A DNA stretch of 64,000 nucleotides from JAICWP01 sp035252015 (GTDB lineage Bacteria > Acidobacteriota > Terriglobia > Terriglobales > Acidobacteriaceae): assembly GCA_035252015.1 (NCBI GenBank), contig DATFDP010000033.1, positions 7,972 to 71,971 of the forward strand, read 5' to 3'. Below the pieces are notes generated by a model. It had not been told where the DNA came from, did not search any database, and saw only the letters and a program-made list of their open reading frames with translations. Numbering within the stretch: position 1 is the first letter of the stretch; each line of letters begins with the position of its first letter. This document shows, one piece after another, positions 42,462 through 51,931 of this stretch. The translations under genes and the position numbers were made by a program.

Positions 42462-45400
42462 GTGGAGATAGCACTGGTACGCCGTAGCCTACCACAGCCG
42501 GTCAATCTGGGCCGCCGTAACTTTCTCATCCGCTGCTGCCAGGGAGCCTCGGCAATGCTGCTTCCCACGGGCCTCCGCCCCTTTGCCCTGCCATCCGCCT
42601 ATGATTCCGGCTGCCGCAACCCGCGTTCTCTAGATGGCCAATTCCACCTGCTGCCCCACTATCTGACGCCGGACCCGCTCGAGGATGTGTTCCGGCAGAC
42701 GGAAGCCGGCCACGATCAGTTCGTCAGCGAAAAATATCACGATCAGATCGCGGCCATTTTCGCGCAGTGGAGCTCGAGTCTGCTGAAGACCCCCCGCGAC
42801 TTGGAGGCGGTTGCCAGAGCTCTGAGCGAAAAGCTCTCCGGAGTGTCCTTGCGGCCGGTGGAATCACGGGTCGTGCGTTCAGATGGGGCCCTTGAGATTC
42901 GTCGTAACACCTTTGCCAATCAGTCTGCGGTTCCGCGCGACATTTTTCTCCGTGACCTGCAATCAGCCCTAAGCGCGTTCTCCAGCATTTCCACGGCTGA
43001 GTTCCAGGTGACCAGCATCAGTGTTGATTCGGCCAGTCGCCTGCAAACTCGCGTGCGCTATGAACTCGTGGGCTCGGGCAACGGTTTTTACCGTGAGCAA
43101 CGCGTGGGATACTGGGAGATGGACTGGGAGGCAGTATCAAGTGGCGAATTCAAGTTGCGCAGCTGGCGGGCACTAGAAGAAACTCTCAGCCGCTCCACCT
43201 CGCCCATTTTTGCCGACATCACGGTGCAGGCCTTCGGCGGCAATCCTTCCTACTCTGCCCAGCTGCTGCACGGAGCCGACTACTGGCGGACAGTTCTGGA
43301 TGGTGCCTGCGGCATAGACATCTACGGACACAACGGAATCTCGGTCGGAGACATTGATAATGACGGCCTCGATGACGTTTACATCTGCCAGCCGGCCGGG
43401 CTCCCCAACCGCTTGTTTCGCAATCGCGGCGACGGCACTTTCGAAGACATCACCGACGGTTCCGGAGTTGGAATACTGGAGAACACCGCCTGCGCTATTT
43501 TTGCTGATTTCGATAACGATGGCCGTCAGGACCTGATCGTAGTCCGCGCGAATGGGCCGTTGCTATTTCTGAATCAGGGTGACGGCAGGTTTCGCCAGCG
43601 GCCGGATGCCTTTAAGTTCGCCACACCGCCTCAGGGAACCTTCACCGGCGTGGCGGCCGCCGACTACGACCGCGATGGCTGGCTCGACATCTATTTCTGC
43701 CTCTACATCTATTACCAGGGCGCCAGTCAGTACCGCTATCCCTGCCCCTATTACGACGCGGAAAATGGTCCTCCCAATTTTCTCATGCGCAACGGTCGCG
43801 ACGGCTCATTTCAGGATGTGACCGCCCAGGCCGGACTCGGTCGCAACAACACCCGCTACAGCTTTTGCTGTGGCTGGGCGGACTTCAGCGGCAACGGCTG
43901 GCCCGACCTCTATGTGGTGAACGACTTCGGGCGCAAGAACCTGTACCGCAACAATGGCGATGGCACGTTCACGGATGTCACTGCTCAAGCAGGAGTTAAA
44001 GATACGGGCGCAGGCATGGGCGTCTGCTGTTTCGATTACGACAACAACGGCTCTCAAGACCTGTACGTCGCCGACATGTGGACGGCCGCAGGCGAGCGCA
44101 TCTCAACCCAGGGTGTTTTTCAGAAGAGCGCTCCGACCTCAGTGCGCGCTCTCTACCGCAAGCACGCAATGGGCAACTCTCTTTTCAGAAACGTCGGGAA
44201 CGGCAGCTTTCACGATGCTGCGGCCTCAGCCGGGGTAGGTATGGGCCGCTGGTCCTGGTCGTGCGATTCCTGGGATTTCGACCATGATGGCTTTCTCGAT
44301 CTCTATATCGCCAATGGCATGATCTCTGGTCCCTCGCGCCAGGACTTGAACAGCTTTTTCTGGCGGCAGGTGGTGGCCAACTCTCCTCTGCAGGCAAGGT
44401 CCACCCAGGCGTACGAACAAGGATGGGATGCCATCAATGAGCTTATTCGCTCCGATAGCACCTGGAGCGGCTTTGAGCGCAACGTGTTTTACTTTAACAA
44501 TGGCGACGGAACTTTTTCTGACGTCTCGGCAGCAGTAGGCCTCGATTTCCTGGAAGATGGCAGGGCCTTTGCGCTCGCTGACTTCGATCACGATGGTCGG
44601 CTAGAAGTCTTCCTTAAGAGCCGCAATGCCACGCAACTGCGGCTGCTGCATAACGTAATGCAGTCCCTGCCGCCATCCATCGCCTTCCGCCTTCGGGGCA
44701 CACGAAGCAATCACGATGCTATCGGCGCGGTGGTTATTTTGCACACAGATCGTGGACAGCAGACACGCCAACTGCAGGCCGGTTCCGGCTTCCTCTCCCA
44801 GCACAGCAAAGAGCTTTTCTTCGGCTTGGGAAACGCGAAAAGCTCGGTACACGCCTCGATTCGCTGGCCTAGCGGACTGGTGCAGGAACTCCGCGATCTT
44901 CCGCCGAATCACAGGATATGGGTCGAAGAAGCCACCGAGGCGGTTCGCGCCGAGCCTTTTCGGCCGGCGTCCACCGTGCCGGAAGAGGCTAGTGCGGTAC
45001 AAGAAACGGAGTCGTTGCCGGCTACGGTTGAAACGTGGCTGCTGGCCCCGGTGGCAGCGCCGGATTTCTCCTTGCCGGATGCGAATGGGAAAATCTGGAG
45101 CTTGGCCGCCCTACGTGGTAAGCCCCTACTGTTGCATTTGTGGAGCACACAGACGACCGGCTGTACTGACGACCTGGAGCGTTTCAATCAGGTACACGCG
45201 CGCTGGGGGCTTCAGGGTCTGCAACTGCTGACTATCAATTGTGATGCTGATCAATCCGGAGGCTCTCCCGCGCGCGCACACCACTCCCAGCTTACATTTC
45301 CCGTGCTTCGCGGCTCTGCCGGCATCGCCGCCATCTATAATATTCTTTACCGCTATCTTTTCGATCGCCACCGCGACCTGGTGCTCCCAACAACGTTCTT

Positions 45401-46316
45401 GATTGATCAAAAAGGCGAGATCGTAAAGCTTTACCAAGGCCCAACCAGGCCGGAGCAGGTCGAAGAGGATATTCGCCACGTTCCGAAAAACGTCACGGAG
45501 CGCCTGGCCAAGGCGCTGCCTTTTGCGGGCGTCACCAGCACCTTCGATTTTCGCCGCAACTATCTTTCTTACGGTTCTGTCTTTTATCAGCATGGCTACT
45601 TCGATCAGGCCCAGGCCTCCTTTGAGCTCGCGCTTCGCGACGATCCTGAGAGCGCTGAGGCGCTCTACGGCCTGGGTAGCGCTTATCTGAAAAAGGAACA
45701 GCGGCAGGAGGCTCGGCAGTGCTTCGAGCGCGCGGTCAAGTTGCCCGCGATGTATCCCGACACCTTACCCCGGGCTTGGAACAATCTTGGGCTGCTCGCC
45801 GCCCAGCAAAGACGCATGGCCGACGCGGTCCAATATTTTCAGCAGGCGCTCCGTCTCAACCCCGATTACGTGGTCGGCCTGGAAAACCTGGGCAACGCTT
45901 ATCGCCAGCAGAGGCAGTGGGATCAGGCGCGAACCGCATTTGAGCAAGCGCTGGCTCTTAATCCTGAAAGCCCGGGCGCGAACTACGGCTTAGCGATGGT
46001 TTATGCAGCTAGCGACGATAACGCGCACACCTACAAGTATCTGCAGAAAGCACTCCAGTACCACCCTAACTATCCGGAAGCTCTGAACAATCTGGGCGTG
46101 CTCTACGTGCGCACCGACCGCCGCGATGAGGCCATCTCCGCGCTGCAGAAATGTATCAGCATGGCACCCGCCTTCGACCAGTGCTACCTTAACCTAGCCC
46201 GCATCTACACCCTCGAAGGCAATCGCAGCAAAGCGCGTGCTGTCCTGCTTCAACTCCTCAAGCAACAACCCGACCATTCGCAGGCGCTAAAAGCCTTGCA
46301 AGAGTTGCCGCAATAA
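42462..46316 (+). CDS. Giant exported CRTAC1 - redoxin - TPR fusion
   Basis: 1284 residues from a GTG. A twin-arginine-like signal (GRRNFLIRCC at about 17-26) implies Tat export after folding. An unassigned N-terminal domain (about 50-250) is followed by FG-GAP repeats (about 275-770; DIDNDGLDDVYI, DFDNDGRQDLIV, DFDHDGFLDLYI), an ASPIC/UnbV domain (about 785-850), a redoxin/TlpA-like fold (about 865-1005, SLAALRGKPLLLHLWS) and TPRs from about 1030 to the end. The redoxin region has a single Cys in QTTGCTDD where TlpA has CxxC, so thiol-disulphide exchange is doubtful. No close family match recognised for the whole architecture. Confidence 0.85.
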   Translation: MEIALVRRSLPQPVNLGRRNFLIRCCQGASAMLLPTGLRPFALPSAYDSGCRNPRSLDGQFHLLPHYLTPDPLEDVFRQTEAGHDQFVSEKYHDQIAAIFAQWSSSLLKTPRDLEAVARALSEKLSGVSLRPVESRVVRSDGALEIRRNTFANQSAVPRDIFLRDLQSALSAFSSISTAEFQVTSISVDSASRLQTRVRYELVGSGNGFYREQRVGYWEMDWEAVSSGEFKLRSWRALEETLSRSTSPIFADITVQAFGGNPSYSAQLLHGADYWRTVLDGACGIDIYGHNGISVGDIDNDGLDDVYICQPAGLPNRLFRNRGDGTFEDITDGSGVGILENTACAIFADFDNDGRQDLIVVRANGPLLFLNQGDGRFRQRPDAFKFATPPQGTFTGVAAADYDRDGWLDIYFCLYIYYQGASQYRYPCPYYDAENGPPNFLMRNGRDGSFQDVTAQAGLGRNNTRYSFCCGWADFSGNGWPDLYVVNDFGRKNLYRNNGDGTFTDVTAQAGVKDTGAGMGVCCFDYDNNGSQDLYVADMWTAAGERISTQGVFQKSAPTSVRALYRKHAMGNSLFRNVGNGSFHDAAASAGVGMGRWSWSCDSWDFDHDGFLDLYIANGMISGPSRQDLNSFFWRQVVANSPLQARSTQAYEQGWDAINELIRSDSTWSGFERNVFYFNNGDGTFSDVSAAVGLDFLEDGRAFALADFDHDGRLEVFLKSRNATQLRLLHNVMQSLPPSIAFRLRGTRSNHDAIGAVVILHTDRGQQTRQLQAGSGFLSQHSKELFFGLGNAKSSVHASIRWPSGLVQELRDLPPNHRIWVEEATEAVRAEPFRPASTVPEEASAVQETESLPATVETWLLAPVAAPDFSLPDANGKIWSLAALRGKPLLLHLWSTQTTGCTDDLERFNQVHARWGLQGLQLLTINCDADQSGGSPARAHHSQLTFPVLRGSAGIAAIYNILYRYLFDRHRDLVLPTTFLIDQKGEIVKLYQGPTRPEQVEEDIRHVPKNVTERLAKALPFAGVTSTFDFRRNYLSYGSVFYQHGYFDQAQASFELALRDDPESAEALYGLGSAYLKKEQRQEARQCFERAVKLPAMYPDTLPRAWNNLGLLAAQQRRMADAVQYFQQALRLNPDYVVGLENLGNAYRQQRQWDQARTAFEQALALNPESPGANYGLAMVYAASDDNAHTYKYLQKALQYHPNYPEALNNLGVLYVRTDRRDEAISALQKCISMAPAFDQCYLNLARIYTLEGNRSKARAVLLQLLKQQPDHSQALKALQELPQ

Positions 46317-46387
46317 TTTCACTGCTGTGTCACGTGATTGCGAATCAGGGCGCGGCTTCAGCTACGTCGATCCGCCGCCCTCCCGTC

Positions 46388-46401
46388 TGTCATCCTGAGC
46401 G
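46388..46401. repeat. Dispersed repeat word TGTCATCCTGAGCG, copy 1
   Basis: The same 14 bp recur at 51887-51900. This wording is common in intergenic dispersed repeats of many bacteria. The surrounding 46317-46485 has no gene. Confidence 0.55.
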
Positions 46402-46485
46402 AGTACGAACCGAGCGACTGCGAGGCAGGGCGAATCGCTCGACCTATTGCTTCTCCGTCTTACAGTATAGAGATCTTTCTGACGG

Positions 46486-47577
46486 CTACTTAGACATCCG
46501 CGCCTTCGGCGTGGACGCGCTCAGCAATTCTACGAATAGATCGTAGAACTTCTGTGCGTTCAGGTCGAACTGCACCTCCACCGGCCGCACTTCAACTGTG
46601 GGCTTGTTCCCCTCTCCCCAGCTCAGCGTGTCGCCATAATTTCCGCCCCGGTCCAGGTTCACATCCAGGTAGCGCGTCTGTTTGTCGGTAATCAAACTCG
46701 GATCCAGCCACGCCGCCGCCGCCAGCTCATCCCACAAATAATCGTATTTGCCGCGAAGCCGGGCATAGGTGGCCACGTACTGCCCCGCTGCGGAATGCGC
46801 CGCTTTCAGGTGGTTAACCAGTTCAGCGGTAAATTGTGTTTTCACTGAGACATCCACCGGCGTACACACAATCTTCTTCCAGGGCGCGCGCAGCACGATG
46901 TGCGCCGCCTCCGGGTCAAACCACAGGTTGAATTCGCGCCGCGGCGTGTTAATGAATTCTGGGTCATCGGTCTGTGGGTTCAAACTGCCCCCCATGAAAA
47001 CCAACTCCTTGGCCAGCCGCGGAAAGCCGGGGTCAATGGAGATAGCCAACGCCAGATTGGTCATCGGGGCGCCCTCGTAAATGGTTACCTGGTTGGGATA
47101 CCTGCGCACCATCCGCACCAGGAAATGCGCGGCGTCTTCCTCGATTGGCTTGCTGGTGGGCAGCCCCTCGGGAACATCGCCCAGTTGGTCGGCAGGATGA
47201 TAGAAGTGGGGCGTCCAAGCGCCCAGCCAGGCGACCGACCCATAACGCGCTTCCCACATCTCAGTTTCCGACTTGCGCCGCACCAGTGGGTATTCGGCTC
47301 CCGCTGCCACCGGAATATCGGTCCGCCCGATGAGTTCGAGCATCCGCAAAGTGTGGGCAAGTTCTGCCTTGAGCCACTGATCGCCCGTGACCACGGTGAT
47401 GCCCAGTACCTCGGTTTGTGGCGATTGAATGAGCAGCAGCATGGACTGCTGGTCGGTTCCACCCGGCCCGGCGGCGTCTTGATCAATGATGACCTTGCGT
47501 TTCTCCTGCGCCCAGCACATGACGCAGGAAAACAGAAGCGTCGCTGCCACAAACCGCCAACACCACCCAAGTCTCAT
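46486..47577 (-). CDS. Exported nucleoside-hydrolase-like protein (atypical subfamily)
   Basis: 363 residues with a signal peptide ending at CWAQ. The inosine/uridine hydrolase fold is clear: MTNLALAI, VFMGGSLNP, REFNLWFDPEAAHIVL. The active site is altered. The usual DTDPGVDDA calcium motif is Asp32-Gln-Asp34 with an insertion and then Thr41-Asp42-Gln43, so the second Asp of the pair is lost. The GN after the next strand is Gly65-Asp66. The catalytic His-Asp near the C-terminus is Trp282-Asp283. First of five paralogues. Either a divergent N-ribosidase or a new activity on related glycosides. Confidence 0.82.
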   Translation of the reverse strand: MRLGWCWRFVAATLLFSCVMCWAQEKRKVIIDQDAAGPGGTDQQSMLLLIQSPQTEVLGITVVTGDQWLKAELAHTLRMLELIGRTDIPVAAGAEYPLVRRKSETEMWEARYGSVAWLGAWTPHFYHPADQLGDVPEGLPTSKPIEEDAAHFLVRMVRRYPNQVTIYEGAPMTNLALAISIDPGFPRLAKELVFMGGSLNPQTDDPEFINTPRREFNLWFDPEAAHIVLRAPWKKIVCTPVDVSVKTQFTAELVNHLKAAHSAAGQYVATYARLRGKYDYLWDELAAAAWLDPSLITDKQTRYLDVNLDRGGNYGDTLSWGEGNKPTVEVRPVEVQFDLNAQKFYDLFVELLSASTPKARMSK

Positions 47578-47609
47578 CTTTCACCTCACAAAGCTTGCGT
47601 GCGGGGGAA

Positions 47610-48800
47610 TCACTCCTTGCCCGATAACCGGCCAATCAGAAGTTCAAAGAATTTTGCCGAATCCACATCCACTGCCACTCTGGTGTTGGGCATGTATTTC
47701 TCTCGCACCACCGGAGATGTGCGGGCTCCGGCCAGTGTGGGCGCTGATCCGCGAATGGCGAAATTGATGCCGGCCTTCTCTTCCATACCAGGCCGCCGCC
47801 GCAAGTCGCCGGCCACAGGGCTGTAGCCCAGAGTCGCTCCGGAAGTCAGTTCGCCTTGCGTCTCCACATCCACGTAATATTCCTGGTATTTGAGCAACCC
47901 AGGATTGATGAAGCTCGCCACCGCCAGCGGATCATGCATGTTTGGCCCCACCAGGAATCCCTGCTCACGGTTGTGCCGGAGAACGCTGCGCCCGATCTTT
48001 GCTGCCGCCTGGCTGATCGGGTTCTGTCCCGCTTCCAGCGTGCGTACGTGCTCCTCAGTCAGGGTTGTCTTGCGCGTCACGTCCAGCCCCACCATAGTGA
48101 TGGGGATGCCCGACTGAAACACGATGCGGGCGGCTTCCGGATCCACATAAACATTAAATTCTGCTGCCGGCGTGATATTTCCGCCCGATAGCGAACCGCC
48201 CATCATCACCAGGCCCCGCACCATGCCCGCAAGGTCGGGATCGCTGCGCAGCGCCAGCGCCACATTCGTGAGCGGTCCAATGGTGAGCAGTGTAACTTCC
48301 CCGGGGTACTTGCTAACCGTGCGACGAATGAATTCCGCGGCGGGATCGGAGACAGGCCTGGTTTTGGGTTCGGGAAAAACCGCTCCCCCGAGACCGTTCT
48401 CGCCGTGAGCGTAGGCCGCGGTCACGAGTCGGCGCGCCAGCGGGTCCTTGGCGCCGGCGGCCACCGGAATGTCGGTCCGGCCGGCAATCTCCACCATGCG
48501 CAGCGCGTTGGGCAAAGTCAGCGCCAGCGGCACGTTGCCGGCTACGGGAGTGATGCCCTCAATTTTCAGTTCCGGCGAACGCATGGCCAGCAACAGCGCC
48601 AGGGCGTCGTCCACCCCAGGGTCGGTGTCAATAATGACTCGGAACGTTCCGTTACCAATTCCACCGCTGGGTTTCCGCCGTTCCGGTAGGCCTTGGGCCG
48701 CCAGCCAGGGTCCCATGAGCCCGCTTGCGGCCAGACCAGCCGCCGACGTGGCCACGAATTGCCGTCGCGTCATGCCCTTGGATTTACCACTCTCGCCCAT
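47610..48800 (-). CDS. Tat-exported canonical nucleoside hydrolase
   Basis: 396 residues. A twin-arginine signal (MTRRQFVATSAAG at about 10-22) precedes a complete nucleoside-hydrolase domain: VIIDTDPGVDDALAL (Asp58, Asp60, Asp64, Asp65 for calcium and ribose), PVAGN (Asn89), LVMMGGSLSGGNITPAAEFN, DPEAA, and the catalytic pair His289-Asp290 (NMHDPLAVASF). It should cleave the N-glycosidic bond of purine or pyrimidine nucleosides to base and ribose in the periplasm. AAGGGA precedes the ATG. The only paralogue here with intact chemistry. Confidence 0.93.
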   Translation of the reverse strand: MGESGKSKGMTRRQFVATSAAGLAASGLMGPWLAAQGLPERRKPSGGIGNGTFRVIIDTDPGVDDALALLLAMRSPELKIEGITPVAGNVPLALTLPNALRMVEIAGRTDIPVAAGAKDPLARRLVTAAYAHGENGLGGAVFPEPKTRPVSDPAAEFIRRTVSKYPGEVTLLTIGPLTNVALALRSDPDLAGMVRGLVMMGGSLSGGNITPAAEFNVYVDPEAARIVFQSGIPITMVGLDVTRKTTLTEEHVRTLEAGQNPISQAAAKIGRSVLRHNREQGFLVGPNMHDPLAVASFINPGLLKYQEYYVDVETQGELTSGATLGYSPVAGDLRRRPGMEEKAGINFAIRGSAPTLAGARTSPVVREKYMPNTRVAVDVDSAKFFELLIGRLSGKE

Positions 48801-48818
48801 TTTGTCCCTTTCTGCCCT

Positions 48819-49919
48819 CTATCTGGCTTGCCTTGGACGCTGTGTCATCAACTTGAGGTAGAGGTCATAGAACTTTTGTGCGTTTACATCAAACTGAACA
48901 GTCGCGAGTCTTTCGTAAGGCGGAACCGTGGCCCCGGGAGCCCAAAACAGGGTTTCGCCATAGCTGGGACCGTGGTCAACGTCAATGTCCACATAGAGCT
49001 GCTTTTGGCCCGTGATGATGGACGGGTTCGCCAGCGTTGCCGCCGAAAGTTCATCCCACATGTAGCTGGGAACGGAATACTTGGTGAGATATTTCGCCAC
49101 GGGCGTGTCAGCTTTGGCTATGGCGGCCTGCATCTCTGGCGTGACGTGGGTTTTGATTGAAATATCAATAGGAGTAATGGTGATCTTCTTCCATGGCGCC
49201 CGCATGACGATGCGCACCGACTCCGGGTCAAACCACCAGTTGAACTCGCGGCGCCCATCAATGGTGCCGATGCCCCCTGTATCGGCGTACATGCCGCTCC
49301 CCATCAACACCAGCTCTTTGGCCTGGCTGGCCACTTGCGGATCCAGGCGCAATGCCAGTGCAATGTTGGTCATCGGCCCACCCTCCCACAGCACCACTTG
49401 ACCGGGATACCGGTGCACCATGCGAACCATAAAATGAGCGGCGGTTTCATCCAGCGCCTTGGTATGCGGGCTGCCTTCCGGTAGCGGCGGCACTACGTCT
49501 GGGCCGTGGTAAGGAGGAAAGAATGCCGCCGCTGCCGGAGACGGCGGCTTGGGAAAATCGTTCCAGCAACCTTTGTAGCGAAACTTGCCGTAAAGAGCTT
49601 CCCGTCTCTCTGACTCTTCCTTGGAGTTCAGCAAGGGGAACTCCGCTCCCTGCACCACCGGAACATCGGTACGCCCGGCGATTTCCAGCAGACGCAAGGT
49701 ATGTTGGGTTTCTTCTTTCACCCACTGGTCGCCGCTCACCGTGGTGATGCCCAGCACGTCGAACTTGTCCGATTGCAGGAATATCAGGATGGATTGCAAG
49801 TCTGTGGTGGCGGGCCCACGCGCGTCCTGATCCACGATGACCTTGATCTTTTGCGCGTGCAGGTCGCCCACCAGCATCAGGATTGCGGTTGCAAGAACCA
49901 TCGCATATCGCGGTTTCAT
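48819..49919 (-). CDS. Exported nucleoside-hydrolase-like protein (atypical subfamily)
   Basis: 366 residues from the ATG at 49919, which places a signal peptide (ending LHAQ) at the N-terminus; AGGGAG lies 12 bases upstream. Active-site changes match the first paralogue: VIVDQDARGPATTDLQSIL (second Asp of the pair is Leu41), SGDQW for the GN turn, and YMWDELSAATL, with Trp for the catalytic His. The core fold is kept (MTNIALAL, FNWWFDPESVRIVM). Located 18 bp after the canonical enzyme's start on the same strand, so the three probably form one transcript. Confidence 0.82.
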   Translation of the reverse strand: MKPRYAMVLATAILMLVGDLHAQKIKVIVDQDARGPATTDLQSILIFLQSDKFDVLGITTVSGDQWVKEETQHTLRLLEIAGRTDVPVVQGAEFPLLNSKEESERREALYGKFRYKGCWNDFPKPPSPAAAAFFPPYHGPDVVPPLPEGSPHTKALDETAAHFMVRMVHRYPGQVVLWEGGPMTNIALALRLDPQVASQAKELVLMGSGMYADTGGIGTIDGRREFNWWFDPESVRIVMRAPWKKITITPIDISIKTHVTPEMQAAIAKADTPVAKYLTKYSVPSYMWDELSAATLANPSIITGQKQLYVDIDVDHGPSYGETLFWAPGATVPPYERLATVQFDVNAQKFYDLYLKLMTQRPRQAR

Positions 49920-50070
49920 CGTCGAGTTTTTCTCCCTGGGCTGCTCCCCGAAATGCCAGTCGCCAGCAGATTTCTTAACCTGCGCTCCCAAACAGCAGCT
50001 GCAGACCGAGCTGCCAGCTTGCTTGCGGCGGCTCGTGGCAAGCACTAAAATACCGGCCTGCCCTGCTTTT

Positions 50071-51711
50071 ATGCGTTGTCCTCCGGTTAGCGAAAGCCGC
50101 TGCCTCTGCCTTCTTCTCACGACTGTTGCCTTGCTCCAGTTCGCCGTCCTTGCTGTTCGGGTTGAAGGACAATCTTCAGCATCGCTCCAGGCAGCCACGC
50201 TGCAGGCATCGGTCCGCGATCCTCAAGGACACCCGCTTATCCACGCGACGCTTCAACTCGAGTCGCAAGGTGGCACGCAGAAGCTGGCTGGCCAAACCGA
50301 TACGCATGGGCAGTACCGTTTCACCGCACTTCGCCCCGGCTCTTACACGCTGCGCGCGGAATTGGCCGGACACACCGGCGCATCTTCGGGCCCATTCGTT
50401 GTCCAGGCAGGGTCGCTGAAAACCGTCAATCTTACTCTCTCCCCGGCTTCCGTCTCGCAAAACAAATCCGGCTCCCTGCAATTTTTCGACGAGCCCCAGT
50501 TCACCATTGCAGGTGTAACTGACCCCACCAGCCTGGCCGCTCACGGCTCCAACGCCACCGCTCCGGCCAAAGATGATCTGACCAGGGATGTGGTATCCCT
50601 GGCCGGCCCTGGGGCCTCTCCCGCCAATGCAAAGCCGTCGGCCGATGAGCCAGCGCTGCGTGCCGCCGCCGAGCGCCAGCCCGCTGATTTCGAGGCCAAT
50701 CGCCGTCTGGGCACGTTGTTGCTCGACCACGGCCAGCCTGGCGAGGCGCTGCCGTATCTGCAGCGAGCGTCCCAACTCAAGCCGGCCGACTACCAGAGCA
50801 CCTACGAACTGGCGCTTGCCTACGCCAAAGCCGGCGAATACGAGCCCGCGGGCTCTACGCTGAAGTCGCTGTTGGCAGTTTACGATCGCGCGGAACTTCA
50901 TCACTTACTCGCCGACCTGGAAGAAAAGCAGGGGCGCTCCCTGAACGCTGCCCGCGAGTATGAGCACGCTGCCAAACTTGACCCCAGCGAAGTCAATTTT
51001 TTCGATTGGGGCGCAGAACTCATGCTTCATGGCGCGGCCGAGCCCGCCATTCAGGTCTTCAGTCAAGGCAATCGCCGCTTCCCCGATTCTGTGCGAATGT
51101 TACTGGGCCTGGGCGTTGCCTGGTTCGCCCAAGGCTTCCGTGAGCGAGCGGCCCAGTATCTCGGCCAAGCCTCAGACCTGGATCCGGTCGACCCCCATCC
51201 CTATCTTTTTCTCGGAAGAATAGCGGAGCTCGAGTCCTCTCCTTCGGAAGACATCGCCCAGAAGCTGGCACGCTTCGCCCGGTTGCATCCTGAGAATGCG
51301 CAGGCCAACTACTATTACGCCGTAAGCCTGTGGAGGCAGTCGCAAAGCCACAGCGACGCCGGCAAGCAAGCCCAAGCGAGCGCGCTGCTCCAGAAGGCGG
51401 CCCAACTCGTTCCCAGTTTTGCCGCGGCATATCTGCAGCTCGGCATCCTGCAGAGCGAACAGAAGCAGTACCCGGAGGCGATTGCCTCATATCAGAAAGC
51501 GATTGCGGCTGATCCACGCCTGCCCGATGCCCATTACCGCCTGGCGCAGGCCTGCATGCGAACCGGCGACCAGGCGAAAGCTCACGCCGAGATGCGGCTC
51601 TACGATCAACTGCTCAAGGAAAAAGCGCAGCAGGCCGAGCGCGACCGCAGCCACATGCAGCAGTTTGTCTACACCTTGCGCGGCCAACCCCCTGCCTCGC
51701 AACCGCATTAA
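50071..51711 (+). CDS. Exported carboxypeptidase-regulatory/TPR protein
   Basis: 546 residues from the ATG at 50071, which starts a signal peptide (LLLTTVALLQFAVLAVRVEG). A carboxypeptidase-D-regulatory-like Ig domain (about 40-130, HATLQLESQGG then GQYRFTALRPGSYTLRAEL) precedes a TPR array from about 205 to the end. It lies divergently between nucleoside-hydrolase genes, which suggests it organises this periplasmic system. Partner unknown. Confidence 0.75.
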   Translation: MRCPPVSESRCLCLLLTTVALLQFAVLAVRVEGQSSASLQAATLQASVRDPQGHPLIHATLQLESQGGTQKLAGQTDTHGQYRFTALRPGSYTLRAELAGHTGASSGPFVVQAGSLKTVNLTLSPASVSQNKSGSLQFFDEPQFTIAGVTDPTSLAAHGSNATAPAKDDLTRDVVSLAGPGASPANAKPSADEPALRAAAERQPADFEANRRLGTLLLDHGQPGEALPYLQRASQLKPADYQSTYELALAYAKAGEYEPAGSTLKSLLAVYDRAELHHLLADLEEKQGRSLNAAREYEHAAKLDPSEVNFFDWGAELMLHGAAEPAIQVFSQGNRRFPDSVRMLLGLGVAWFAQGFRERAAQYLGQASDLDPVDPHPYLFLGRIAELESSPSEDIAQKLARFARLHPENAQANYYYAVSLWRQSQSHSDAGKQAQASALLQKAAQLVPSFAAAYLQLGILQSEQKQYPEAIASYQKAIAADPRLPDAHYRLAQACMRTGDQAKAHAEMRLYDQLLKEKAQQAERDRSHMQQFVYTLRGQPPASQPH

Positions 51712-51802
51712 TCCTGCTCTAAGCGTATGCAGCCAACATTGGCCCCGGTTGCGGAAGAGCAGAAAGGTGTCAGGCTGAGGCCCTTTAGCGCCGAAAGCCC
51801 GC

Positions 51803-51900
51803 CCTGAGCTTGTCGAGGCGCATCTCGCGCGCAGCACCGCTCATTCTCCCGACTGCCAGCTGTTTAAGGACATTATTCCTATTTAATGTCATCCTGAGCG
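51803..51900. repeat. Dispersed repeat words in the gap after the TPR gene
   Basis: CCTGAGCTTGTCGAGG at 51803-51818 and TGTCATCCTGAGCG at 51887-51900, the latter identical to 46388-46401. Such words are typical of dispersed intergenic repeats. No gene is seen from 51712 to 51931. Confidence 0.5.
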
Positions 51901-51931
51901 CGCAGCGAAGGACCTCCTTTTCGGTCCATGT

